From Antrodiella citrinella (taxonomy: Eukaryota; Basidiomycota; Agaricomycetes; Polyporales; Steccherinaceae): a stretch of 37,440 nt of DNA. Numbering within the stretch: the stretch's first letter is position 1; each line of letters begins with the position of its first letter. Below the pieces are notes generated by a model. That model was given only the letters and a program-made list of their open reading frames with translations, did not search any database and was not told the DNA's origin. Positions 10,465 through 21,935 of this stretch are shown here, one piece after another. Made by a program: the position numbers and the translations under genes. The DNA is taken from NCBI GenBank assembly GCA_004802725.1, contig SGPM01000272.1, positions 1 through 37,440 of the forward strand. The letters run 5' to 3'.

Positions 10465-13400
10465 TTACAAGTAATACATAGACTCCTTCATCAACCTCCC
10501 AGAGACACCGTTCCTCCACATCTTCTTCGCCTCCTCGAAGATCGCCTCGTCCCCGGCGCCGCTGGTTGCAGTCGTGCCTGAATCTGAAATCCCCGAGAGC
10601 AGAGCGTGCAGGTAGCAGCGACCGCGCTCGCACGCAAGATCAGCGTAGTACGCGGGGGACGCGAGGCTGACGGCTTTGGTGGCCCGAGCGAACATGTAGC
10701 TGACGTCGTTCGTGAGGCCTTGCAGTTGGTTCGCGTTGAATCCGATCTCGTCATGCACGACGTAGTAGTGCGTCGGGCGAGTCTGCCTTGCAGACCTCCA
10801 TGCGCTGGACATAATAAGATCAGTAATTGTACGACTGTGTTGGAAGTTGATAACAAACCTTGCAGGAAGAAGTCGAATTCGTATACAGCGGTCACACCAC
10901 GGTCAACGACAGTCCCAGGACGAGGATTGCCATTGCGGTCAGCATTCTCAGCTTCCGTGGGGTAGAACCGGGTGTGATGCCGCTTCCCGCAGATGACAAT
11001 CGTGAGCTTAGGCGAATAGGCCTTCTGAGGAGTGCTGAACTTCCGGAAGGCCAACTTGATTTCCAGCATCTCTTCCATAACCACAATGTGGAATTGACCC
11101 TGACATGACAGTGTCAGTCGAACGAAAAAGTATGTGCAGGACTGTAAGTGCATACCTCGGAAACACCGTCGCGGTATACTATGATCCGTGCTGGGAGAAC
11201 ATTGTTCTTGGCTTTGAAGGCCTCGATCCGTTCAACCATCATGTCCTTCAGGTCTGTGATCATCTACGCCAACAGTTAGATCAATACATAAATAACAACG
11301 GGGTGCGCCACGACGACTAACCTCCTTCTTTGATTCTTGTATCCTCATACTCGAAGGGAATTGTCCATAGTTGCTGTCATTGCTTGCCACGATTGCAGCA
11401 ATAGACGGCGTGCCCTTCACGGTCCCGAACCCAGGATGGGTAACCTGGTTGGGAGTTTAGACCGATATGATAAAAAAAATAGCAGCAAGTACGCACATCC
11501 ATACCGACCAACATCGTGGGTTGCTGCTTGAGGAAAGCGAGGTTCCTCTGGTCCAACGTATGATTGACCCCGCCCATCTTCATGTTCACCTTCAAAGCGA
11601 CATTGGCAAAGTACTGAACTTGCCCCGCCTCCTTCCTGATCTTGTCGACCTGCACACAGACGGTGGGAAGATCGAGATAGACATCACAGAGGTGCTTGAG
11701 ACCAGAATACACATGTTTGTCGCCATCGGCCAGTATAACGAGAACGAGAGTGGGTTTGGGCTTCATAGTCATGAGCGTGGTCCGTATAGTGGCAATGGCT
11801 TTCTTGCGGATTGGGTCTTCCCGATCCTTCCTGGGGAGCGACGCAACGGCGAGCTGGGGAGGCGTAGTCGGCACCTGCATCCCACTGGTCCTGCACATAT
11901 TCATGAACCCAGTTATGACCTGCCTCAAGCTGGGATCCTGCACGCCCTGGAACTGCCCACGCGAGCCGTCGTCAATGAGCAGGACACCCCAATTGCTCAA
12001 CGTCGCGCCCACAGCGAACCTGACGTCGCGCAAGTTCCAACTGGCGCGCTCGTCGACACGAGGAGCACCTGATGCGTAGCGGATGTTCGGAGAAGGGAGG
12101 ATGCGACCTGGCACGACGGCCATTTCTGAGCCGATGCTGACACCGAATGTACCGAGGGGCTCCGCGTTCTGTCGGAAGCCTAGTTCCTGGAGGCCGCGCC
12201 CTACGATGGCCTCTGCGTTGACGTTTGGGGGTTGGCAGGCGACTCTAATCATTTCTGCGGTGTGCGTGTCCAACAGCCTCCCCTTGAAAGGCTGCTTTTC
12301 TAATATCTCGCATAGTTCGGCCGGAATAAGATTCGCCTTTTGTCCTCCAACATTGATAAGAGGCATATCAGGGTAACGGAGCGTGATGTCGTACTCTGTA
12401 TAGCATGTAAGATCACTTTCACGAATACAATTGCGTCAAACTTACTTCTCTTGAAGTACTGCTCGACCGTGACCTTGCCCATCCCCTCCGCGTCGAAAGA
12501 GTGCTGCTTGGCGTTGACCTTCGCGACATCCTTGACAGTCTTCCTATACCCAAGGTGCGTCGTCCTGATCCGAACGCCGCGCACGAAAGCACTGGCACGT
12601 GCTCCAAAACTCGAGTTCATGAACTCCTGCAGGCGCTCTGCCAAGTTTCCCGGGACATAGAAGGCCGTAGTGCACACGTTGACATTGACCATCAATTGCT
12701 TGTGTGCAGGTCTGACAGAGGAATAGAATCCTCGCCATGCCTCAAGACCGCCGCCGAGCCGGAACGGTGGCTCGTTAGGAGCGGGATGGAAGAATTTGTT
12801 TCGTCCAACCATCACACCTGCTCCGGTAGAACGGTTAGGGTGCGCTTGCAGGATGAGGTTCAACGCAGACACGATAGGCATAATGTCATAGCCACGATAT
12901 TGCGGATGTCCACTCAGATAGCTTTGGGAAAGAACAATGTGAGTATAGAAGAACCATTGTAAGGGCACAGAAGAGCCAAAACGAAGACAATGTGCGCAGC
13001 GAGAGAAGACGAAAGCAACTGGTCACGAGAAGATACCTGTGTCTGAGGGCTGAAGACACTCGGGCCGTTATGCGAATCGCGTGTATCGATCCCTCAGACG
13101 CTTTGTATCTTCTCATGCTATCGCACTTATAAGCTGGACTGTGGACGTACTTGAGCAGACTTTCTGTCTCCAGCTCCTGCACAAAGTTGATTGTGAGGAC
13201 ATATTCCTGAGGCTTCTTCGGGCCACCACCTTTCTTTCCGGGCTTGCCGCCTTTTGCTGGCTGCGGAGGAGCTATGATCTCTCCTTCGTCCTCCTCGGTG
13301 AAGGGCACTTTGATTTCCAGTGGCTGCGGCAGCGATCGAGCAGCGATGAGCTTGCTGGCGTGATCGTGAGCGACGGTCCTGGTCATTCCGGCATTTGCCC

Positions 13401-13994
13401 AATCGGTCGTGTTCTCCGCCAGCTGGAAGATACGCCGTCTGAGTCGCTTAACGGTTGCTACGGAAAAACGATTCAATTACTGTCCTTGGACCGAACATCA
13501 AGCATGGTCTTACTGGCAGGCGTTATGGTCACCTCATACTCGTAAAGGGGACCCTTCGGGACTTTCACAGGGAAGAAGTTCGTCCTCAGCTTGATGGCCT
13601 TGCCGACAGTCCCGAAGTCAGGTCGGATTGGCAGATCCGTATCTTGCAACTTCAAACTACGCAGAGAAGCAACGATTTGGTCTTGCGAAGTATCCGTCAG
13701 ACGCGCGTCGATGGTTGCGGGAACGCCGGCCGCAAAGACCCTGTGGACAATGTTCGTCAGCCTCTCAACATTGTCTCGATCAACGAGGAGAGCATACCCG
13801 CCCTGTGCCCTTGGCGGACCTCCTCCTCTGCCCCTTCCGCCTCCTCTATCTCCACCACGGAAACCTCCTCTAGCACCCCCGCGGTCGAAACCTCCTCTGG
13901 GTGGGCCCCCACGGCCGCGAAAGCTGCCATCACTACCTGGACTTGGGCTGCCGCGGCCGCCTCCACGTCCACCACGTCCACGTCCTCGATCCAT
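10465..13994 (-). CDS. Argonaute (frame broken in PIWI)
   Basis: An AGO-clade Argonaute, the small-RNA-guided effector of RNA silencing. Minus-strand exons are 13994-13514, 13457-13151, 12921-12446, 12395-11497, 11444-11322, 11263-11156, 11099-10859 and 10804-10465, about 991 residues if the frame is continuous. The N-terminus (about 1-60) is Gly/Arg-rich with RGG repeats. ArgoN, linker, PAZ, MID and PIWI follow. Slicer residues are visible: D721 in GMDVTHPG, the glutamate finger at E762, D794 in YRDGVSEGQ, and the His of RPTHYYVVHDE. Between the last two, at 10774-10790, the frame jumps by one base after HGGLQG. Exon lengths sum to 2975, which is 2 modulo 3, consistent with one missing base. 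Intron 2 (12922-13150) is unusually long and could hide extra coding sequence. The gene is otherwise well preserved, so a sequence error is as likely as real inactivation. Confidence 0.9.
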
Positions 13995-14700
13995 GTTGCA
14001 ATAGGCTGTGAATAGTACGCTGTTGTGACGAGATTGTCAGAGAGGGATTTGGTGTACACCAGTGTGATTCCCAAGGGAGTGTTGTTGGGGTTACGAAATG
14101 AGTCCGAGGGGTGGGCTATATACGCGCCGCCTCGAGGTCCCAGGCCTGTGAGTCATGTCATTGTGATCATCACCGTGATGTCCTCTCGGTCCCTCAGGGT
14201 TTCCAAGGCCTTCTGACTCCCAAATGACAGGCGCAAGTATGGTATTGCCTTGTCCATGCATGTTCGCTGTTTTTGTCGATACTCAGTGAGGAAGAGGAAA
14301 CGATATGAAAGAGAAAAGCCGACAAGCGCGAAGCGCGCCTATTTTATCTAGCACCTACTAAGATAAATTTCAAGAGCCAATTTTTTCATTCCAAGCTGCG
14401 CAATGGCTTACGACAAGTCTGCCATGTCGGCCAATGCATAGCCTTGCATGGCACATGGAATGCATCTCTCGAGCGCTGTTGAATGAGTTGGAATCACGGC
14501 GAACTTCCAAACTTCCACTGCGCCCGCCCGGTCGGTGGCAATAGAACGGCGCTGGCACTGGTGGCCTCCAGACTTCAATTGCAGAGTATTCCAGACCCTA
14601 TACAAAAACCTACACTACAAGACTAGTAAGTACATAACCTATGAGAACAGAATAACACGAGAGCTAAGTAGCAGAAGACGACAGAAAGAAACCGACATGC
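13995..14700. other. Intergenic region upstream of Argonaute
   Basis: These 706 bases hold the Argonaute leader and promoter and the 3'UTR of the ATPase gene (both minus strand). A CACAG acceptor just before the Argonaute ATG (around 14011) suggests a leader intron. No gene is recognised. Confidence 0.5.
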
Positions 14701-17600
14701 CTAATACTCCTCTGGACCGGACAGTGAAGCGTATTCCGAGACAGTCCTATCGTCCTCGTCGTCATAATACTCCTGCACGACCTCCCGCATCGCGAACCTC
14801 ATAATCGGGGTCGTCGGCACCAGTTTCGGACCTACAATGTCCTCCTCTTCCTCTGCGCCCTGCCGCTCCCAATGTCTCTGCGTCTCTCTGACGATCTCCG
14901 CATCCGACAGAGGGATCATGTTATCTTCGTATACTGACTCCGTCAGATCCAATTGTCCGGTCGCGCGCTGAGGAGTCTGGAGGTGATGCACGTCGTGTAT
15001 TGGGACTTCCTCGTTCACCATCGTCCCGCTGCTCCCCGCACCCCTTTCCGCAGGGGCATGGCTCTCCCGGAACCGCATGCTCGCAATCCGAGGGTCCCAA
15101 CCCTCCTTCGAGATCGGATCCGTCCACCTCAGGTCCAGTATCCGTCCGCGCACCATTCCATCAACGGCCTGCACGCCCATCTCGCGGCACAACATGAAGT
15201 ACGACAGCGCACGGGTCCCCGGCTGCGCGAACCGGTTCATCACTTTCAGTACCTGCATAGCCGTGAACTCTGCGGTCGCAGACGGCTCTGGCGTGGAAGA
15301 AGATGAGGATTGCTGGAATGTGGCAGGTGCGGCATGTGGGTCTGCGGTCACCTGAAGCGGGGAATAGATGCGGAATCCAGTCCCGGAGGTTGGAATACCA
15401 GACATGCTCGGTTGGTGAAGGGCCTGCGTGGAAGCATTGTTATTATGTCCATCGTTTCGGGCTGCCTCGGATCGCTCCGCGTCAGGCGGAGGTGACTGCG
15501 ACGAGTGAATGACGTGCAGGTTGAGGAGGGCATGTGCTTGGAGGAAATGTGAACACTTTTTGACTAAGGTGACGTTTTTATAAGTATGGATTCGGTCACA
15601 AATATAGACAGCAATACACACCTTCCAATTTGCCACCGGAATTCACTGTAGCGAAATTCGAATGAGACGACCACAACCACCATATGTGTAATATCACGCA
15701 CCGAAGTCCTGGATATAATCTTGCCAATGTGCGAGCTTGCCGCCAAACGCTTCATAAAGTGCTTCAAAGTCCAACCTAGGTCTCAGATGTGGAGGGACGC
15801 TTGGAAGAAGGTGATCTCGATAATATTTGCGAGTTTCCAGCTTCGGGTAATCCCCGATAGTCAAGATCTGAGCAAGCAGGTCAGGCGCTATGCTATATGT
15901 ACGAATACTACGAAAGAGACACAGACCTTGCAATGCTGCATGACATTGAGCTGTCTTAGCCACGTCTGGTAGAACGGATCACTCGTGGCATGTATAACAT
16001 GGCACAGACGGTCCTGCTTCGTCAAGACGAGCATGGCATCCAACAGACACTTCATCGCATCCGTAGAGCGTATCAAGGCTGGAAGCTTGTGTGCCTCGTC
16101 GATAAAGAACACAGGCATCTTCTTCACTGGAGGAGCTTTCTCCTTTTCTCCTGTCTCGGCCTCTTCGTTCCCTTCGGTGCGATCGGTCTTTGCCTTGTCC
16201 TTCTCGGCTTTCTTGCGACGCCCCCAGAACAACTTCATACGGGAAGGTTGACGAGTTTTGGACTGTGTAGAGGAGGCATCGCCCCCTTTTGAAGGTGACT
16301 TGGTCGTGGATGAGAGCGCGGGCTGGAAATTCCAATAGTAGAGGAGTGAACTCTGGAAGAGCTCCAATAGCCGTGCGACGTCACTAGTCTTAATATCCCC
16401 CAGTGAGTTGTTGCCTGTATTTTCCTGTGAGGAGAGCCGGCGCTCGACGCTCAGACGATCGTGCTACAAAGCGTGTTAGTATCTGCACAAATAGGCAGTG
16501 AGATGCAAGAGTCACCTTGAAGCCCCATGCTTGCTTTTCGAAATCTTCATACCCCGGCATATCGGAGTCCTGAGCTATGCTCATAAAGAAGGCCTCCATC
16601 TGCTGACTGAGACTCATATACAGACTTGCCAAATCAGCGAATCCTGCAATCCGAAGATCGAAATGCAGGACGTGATATTTGCTTCGCGTGAGTACCTGCC
16701 TCAGAAGAGCCGTCTGGCGTATACTTGTGAACACTGATGATTGTATGGGACTGGAGGATTGCTCACCTTTCCGACACTGCTAGCCCCGAATAGGACCGTG
16801 AAGGTCGGTTCGCCTGCCAGTACGCACTCGATGGCTTTGAGTTCCGCGGGTCTGTCATAGAACCCTGGAAGGGCCGAGAATGTGTGCGTGGGGCTCAATT
16901 GGGATCGTTCCCGCGCCTCTGCCAGCTCCCTCCTAGTCTCCTCTAGCATCCTTTTCGACTCTGTGAGAGATCGTAGCGTCTCCGACGGCTAACACGAGTT
17001 GTGGGCCATTGGTCAGACGTCGGCATGCAATGTCGCGTGCGCACTCACATTCGCCAGCACTCCAATAACCTCGCCCATTCCAAAAAAGCTCCGTCTCTGA
17101 TTTGTCTGTGTATGCGATATAGCACCTCTCTTGCGAGGGATGTTCGCCTTGTACAACCAAGATACTTGGAGAGCCGTCGCTGTAGCACCGTGCAGGCTGG
17201 ACCTGCGTGACTGAGAGAGGGAGTAAGTGCTCGTAGGGCGTGCGATGCTTCGATTGGCAGGCCTGGCAAGCCGTGCAGTATGGAGCGTAGTGTCGTCAGG
17301 GCGTGTCATATTATCAGGAGACGTTGTCAGGAGATAGGACGGAGAAGGCGGCGGTATAAGATTAGAGTCGAAACGGACAGAGGGCTGCTCGAGAGCTGCT
17401 GGGAGAGAGATGGAAGATAGAGGACGAGCTATCCTGAGTGCGCCATGAATATTATCTGGCAAGACACCGCCTCCTCCCGTGAGTCGTAAACAGAAACTGA
17501 GAACACATGGTACACGTTGTATGCGCACCGACATGAGGCGTGCTGGACGTGCGTGGCGAGATGTTATTGTGCGGTGGCAAGGCGTGTCTCGGGCCCACAC
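14701..17600 (-). CDS. STAND-type P-loop ATPase, probably mitochondrial
   Basis: An AAA+/STAND family NTPase resembling the archaeal-ATPase (ATPase_2) group found in fungi; its biochemical role is unknown to me. Minus-strand exons are 17600-17049, 16988-16767, 16713-16516, 16463-15927, 15867-15702, 15645-15622 and 15536-14701, giving 844 residues. The first ~170 residues are rich in Arg, Ser and Thr and poor in acids, as in a mitochondrial presequence. An ATG at 17534 is an alternative start. A coiled, charged segment precedes LPGFYDRPAELK. Walker A is GASSVGKT (252-259), split by an intron after the lysine. Walker B is VFFIDEAH (442-449). A highly charged Lys/Glu insert (about 405-435) sits just before Walker B. 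A 24-nt microexon encodes part of the segment after YIQDF. The C-terminal half is Pro/Ser-rich and acidic at the end. Confidence 0.8.
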
Positions 17601-17964
17601 TGTGACTACGCAGCGTCCTCCTTTAGCGAAGCCTAGTGCGACGTCATTCGGAGCGGTAGTCTGGATGAACTTTCAATGAGCAGAGTGTATCTTCATGAAC
17701 AAAATGATTCGTTTGCCCAATGATGCTGGGTATTTGGCGGGTCTGTGATAATGAAGAGATTCGAAGCAAGCGTTATAAGGTCGTGGTCGACTGCAGGCCG
17801 GTCTTCGATAAACTTTCAGTCCTATTTATATGGGCGCCAAAATATACATGGATCACACGTGGTAAAGATTTGAAAAAATATGATCCTCCTCCTCCTCTAC
17901 CTGCCACTTGTGGTATCGCCTTCATTATCTTTCATTATATCCCCAAGCATGCAGGAATACAGCG
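17601..17964. other. Intergenic region upstream of the ATPase gene
   Basis: These 364 bases lie between the ATPase start and the ketopantoate reductase stop, both on the minus strand. They should hold the ATPase promoter. No gene is visible. Confidence 0.55.
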
Positions 17965-19462
17965 TCAGGAGGCGGTACTCGAATTCATCTGACGTTGATA
18001 TTGATGCACAAGATGAGCTTGCACGATGCACATCATCGCGTACATGGACTCCATCCTCTGAATAGCCTTCAGCGAAGCGTGTAAACAGCGATAGTTCGAC
18101 TCACAGGCATCGGAACACCCATCCTCCTACCCATCCTGACCATCTCTCCGACGATCACCTCCACTTCCATGGGTCTACCCATTTCCGCGTCGACCAGGAT
18201 GCTCAGCTTCTCATCCTTGTCCGACTTCACCGCCAGGGCAGCGACTTTGCGCATCACGGTTTCTGCGATATATGGAGTGATGCCATCCACGCCGTCGTCT
18301 GGCGCAGCAGGGAAGGCCTTGCATCCGACTGCGGCGACCTCTTGGAAGGCCTCGTATATGAGCGGAAGGGTGTACTCCTTGATCGTCGGAAATGCAGCTG
18401 GCATATCGGAGGTCACGGTCTGGCTTGCAGACGGTGTGGTGTCTGCTGGGATATGGGCGGCCTGATACTTATCTGCGTCTTCTGGTGCTACGAATACATC
18501 TCTTGCACCACGTCCCACAAGGACAAGGATGGGTCCCATCACTGAGTTCCAGACGTTCTTTGTGAACTTGATTCTCTGGATCTCGGGGACGATAACAACT
18601 TCCGTTCCTCCGGGGCTAAGGATGGCTGAGAACCTCTCAAGGATATTTTGTTCCCTCGGTGTGTTGACCGTCACGTTTGGTTGAGGACGGTACATCCCAA
18701 TAGAAAGTGTATCCTGTATACAGGACGTGAGCTCTTCCAGCGCCACGCGTCACGGACGAACCTCAAGAAACTCACGAGACCACTGTGCTTCACGAAATTC
18801 AGCGACACCTGTCGCATCATGAGATACAGTGAGCAGGTTATAAGTCTGGGTTCTTCATCGGTGCTGATGGCTTTCAACGCGCCGTATAGATCGCTTTCAA
18901 CCCCAAGACCATTCTGCACCAGAACATATGTTGGCTGGGGGAACTTTGTCGAGTATGGAGCGGAAAGCAGAGGGCCAACCAACTTGGAGGTTGGGTTGAC
19001 TTCGGGAAGGGACTTGGTAGTGACGATTACGTGCGTGTATGGCGTTTCGGTGTCTGCTGCCTCTGAGACAGAGGCGCATACTGCAATGTGTGTTTCGTAA
19101 GATGTGTAATACATATGGACTGTTCTTGAAAAATACACGTACCTCTATATGGTTTGAACGCTTTGACGGCGCCATATTTCGGACTTTGTATGTCCACACC
19201 ATGCTCTGAAGTGTATATCTACAGTGAGTCTTCAAGTCGAGATACTCTAACAAGTTCCCTCGAACGCACCTAGGACAGTAGCATAATTAGATCGGGCAAC
19301 AGCTGTAACGCGAGCTCGCCCTCCTTTGGTCAGGATGTAGGAATCTAAATGGATCCGCGAAGCACGATGTGATCATGGATATCGATCGCGACGCGGCGAG
19401 AGGGGGAACATACACATGGCGCCGACCCCTCCATACCCAATGAGGAGGATTTCTTCAGACAT
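17965..19462 (-). CDS. Ketopantoate reductase (ApbA/PanE) family protein
   Basis: A member of the 2-dehydropantoate 2-reductase superfamily, NADPH-dependent enzymes reducing ketopantoate or related 2-oxo acids. Minus-strand exons are 19462-19414, 19344-19270, 19205-19143, 19080-18776, 18713-18105 and 18066-17965, giving 400 residues. The N-terminus MSEEILLIGYGGVGAM carries the GxGxxG dinucleotide motif (9-14). VIVTTKSLPEV and YVLVQNGLGVE are the conserved core strands of the family. The C-terminal helical domain has a Lys/Asn-rich catalytic region around KFTKNVWNSV (213-222) and the usual MGVPMP motif near the end. The last intron is only 38 nt. Fungi have several paralogues of this family, so the PAN5-type reaction is not certain. 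The neighbouring gene on the same strand is an alpha/beta hydrolase. Confidence 0.87.
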
Positions 19463-19737
19463 CGTAGCTGCTGTGGCTGAAACCTTGAATGAAAGCGGCA
19501 AGTTAAGATGTCATCCTCTAGAATGAGCTTCGTGGAGGTCTCGACGGAGTCTCGAAAGCCGAATGGATCATGTGGTCCATTCAAGTTCAAGTTATAGCAC
19601 GAGTGCTTATTTAACGCCGATCGCAATGTACATATATTGGACATAGAACGACGACATTCCAAGACAGTCCCGATAGTTAGAACCTTGAGATAGTTTTTGT
19701 CGAGATTTACCTTCACGACATATAGTAGCCCAATAAG

Positions 19738-21014
19738 TCAAATGGGTACATGTTTCTGCAGAAATTTCTTGGTCGCGCTCAAACCAGCGTCATAGAAGCG
19801 ACCCCCGGGATACAAATCAAAATGTCCTAGTCAAACTCTTCAGCAGAACAATACTCATACATCTCGTCTGACTTACCTCCATCCAACTTCACGTTCGTGA
19901 GGTAACATGGCGAGATGCGGGCCTCGCAGTCCTCGGCGGCATCCATCGTGACTAAAGCATCTTGAATCATATTGATGAAGAGGATGGGACATGCGATGTC
20001 TTCAGCTGTGTCGCGAGGCTGATATTTTCCGAGTGTGAAGATGGTAAAAGCGTTTATCTGTATGGTGCGGCCGTGAGCACATCCATTCCGCTGGAATATG
20101 AATGCGACGACGAACCTCGTTAGGTGTATTCGCCCCAGGTAATCCCCAAGCAATATTCTTGAAACCTTCCCAGCTATCACCTTTGTTCATAACACCAACT
20201 TCGTCTGAAGGCGCACTAAGTCTGATATAATGCGGACTGTATCCCAAGACCAATTGTAGGAGCGCGTCCATCAGACCGTGGACAAACGTCTTGATGAACG
20301 TCCATCCGAAGGGCCATGGTGTAACCGTGCCAAGATACGGACACTGTGCGATCGCAGCACATACATTGAGATTTCGCTGCGACGGGTACTGTCAACAGGG
20401 TATGTCGGATCGAGACAGGAGCTGCAACTCACTTCTGCTGCAAGAGTTGTAACGTGTCCACCTGCGACGAGAAAACCTTCAGATTCGATTTGATATATCT
20501 GGTGGAGTCTGAACTTGCCAGAGAAACATGTTCCCCATAGAATTATCTTGTCCGGGTCATATTCGGGCTGGTGCCTACAGAATTTTACGACTGTCCCGTA
20601 GTCCTCGAGTTGCTCGTCAACTGACAGGATACTTCGTGGAGTCCCGTCTGTGTATGTAGATGAGGATTGGAATGTCGCAAGATTGATCGTACCCACCAGA
20701 GGCACCCCAATGACGATAATCAAATGCCACGACAGCATAACCTAATCCCGCGTAGAACTCAGCGAATTCTCGCAGTCCCATCGTTTTATTACAACCCAGA
20801 CCATGTGCCCTAAATTGATTTAGTCACGACATTGTCCTTAAAATGGTGATGGCGCTCACATCACGACAACAGGCACCCTCGGCGGTCCTCTCGTAGGTAT
20901 GAACCGCCATGCATCCAGATCCCAGCCCGTGGTACTCGAGGGGATACGTATGTCGGATTGCTTGAAGTCACGACCCGGATATCCAGGTTTTGGTTTCTCG
21001 TCGATGTAAGACAT
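19738..21014 (-). CDS. Alpha/beta hydrolase
   Basis: A soluble serine hydrolase of the fold that includes S15-like peptidases and esterases; the substrate is unknown. Minus-strand exons are 21014-20860, 20809-20697, 20647-20519, 20461-20433, 20388-20116, 20057-19877 and 19826-19738, giving 322 residues with all phases closing. The oxyanion-side motif MAHGLG is at 52-57 and FDYRHWGAS follows. The nucleophile loop reads GTCFSGGH with Ser132 as the likely nucleophile; relatives often have GTSYSGGH. The acid is probably D266 in NMIQDALV and the catalytic His is H295 in GGHFDLYPGG. Intron 3 (20462-20518) begins with GCAAGT instead of GT, a GC-AG intron; no other donor keeps the frame. There is no signal peptide. 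Confidence 0.87.
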
Positions 21015-21189
21015 GTTTAAGAAGAAGGAGACGTGCGAGCGACGGCATGTTCTGTAGTCGAATGTTCCTCCTATGAGTAGCCACTAGTGGTGACGGCGGG
21101 GCAACTTGGGGACTCGTCTCGATCATGGACGCTCCGAAACAAGAAACTCAGTTGCCGAATGGGGACAGTATCTTCTTAAAAGGTAGTAC

Positions 21190-21480
21190 GTAGTGAGAGT
21201 TCTTTGCGAAGCTGGATAAGGTGGCGGCCTTTAATGTGGAGAGGGAGAAATATGTGGTGATGAGGTGTGTATCCTCAGTAATACGTCGAATCTTAAGTTG
21301 ACGGCTGTACTTACAGGCTGCTCACCAAGCCTACCCTTGGACTCACTTCATCATCCGTCCGAAAGGGACCACCGAAGTCACTGACATGTACTACAACACG
21401 TTGTCCCTGTCGCACTCTCGCATTCGCCATGGGTCACACGCACACATCGTGTCCTCACTTCGTATCGACGTGTGTACCCC
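21190..21480 (+). other. Exon-like sequence, unassigned
   Basis: A clean-looking intron (GTGTGT donor near 21266, TTGACGG and TTACAG ending near 21315) joins a stretch encoding FFAKLDKVAAFNVEREKYVV to downstream sequence. A small open segment beginning MDAPKQETQLPNGDSIFLK lies just upstream at about 21125. In-frame stops separate the pieces and I recognise no family. It may be gene debris or chance. Confidence 0.2.
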
Positions 21481-21742
21481 CACCCACCCAGGATGCAAGT
21501 GGACCGATTCATGCCACACTGATCGAGTCTAGACGTCAGCCTCGTCAACACCTAGTCAGCCCGCTCAACATACATTCATACATCTTGCCACCTTGTCTGC
21601 GTCCCCTCTTCGAATATCTTCTACACACCGCCACCACATCATGATTCATCTGTAATATACAATCTACATGTGTATCTCTATCATAGCAACAGGCAGCAGC
21701 CAAATATACATTTTTTGAATCTACTTTTGCCCTTTTGAAATG

Positions 21743-21910
21743 CTAGCTTGAGATACTTAGTCTAGCTTGTACGCACTTGAGTGTACTTTTCCTGACTTAA
21801 GATTATTTTAGCGCCCTTATTTACTTTTCCAGCTTGAGACGTGTTTGCACTCTCCAAGTAGGCTCAAGCTCAAGCTCGCGAAAGTGGGTAAAAGCTGGCT
21901 CAAGTAACTC
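21743..21910. repeat. CTTGAG/CTCAAG-rich repeat-like patch
   Basis: The word AGCTTGAG or its complement CTCAAGCT recurs in both orientations. AGCTTGAG appears near 21745 and 21831, CTCAAGCTCAAGCT at 21863-21876, and related CACTTGAG and GGCTCAAG near 21775 and 21898. The surroundings are AT-rich with repeated TACTTTTCC-like words. This looks like the eroded end of a transposable element, but no coding part or target-site duplication is visible. Confidence 0.35.
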
Positions 21911-21935
21911 GTCGTTTTACTGATGACTTCCTCGT

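Noticed and set aside
13591..14004. Proline-rich plus-strand open frame
   Set aside because: It is the mirror of the Gly/Arg-rich Argonaute N-terminus; RGG codons read as proline-rich sequence on the other strand.
17965..21014. Ketopantoate reductase and alpha/beta hydrolase as a metabolic gene cluster
   Set aside because: Two adjacent same-strand genes with separate promoters, no shared regulatory motif and no other pathway genes nearby are not evidence of a cluster.
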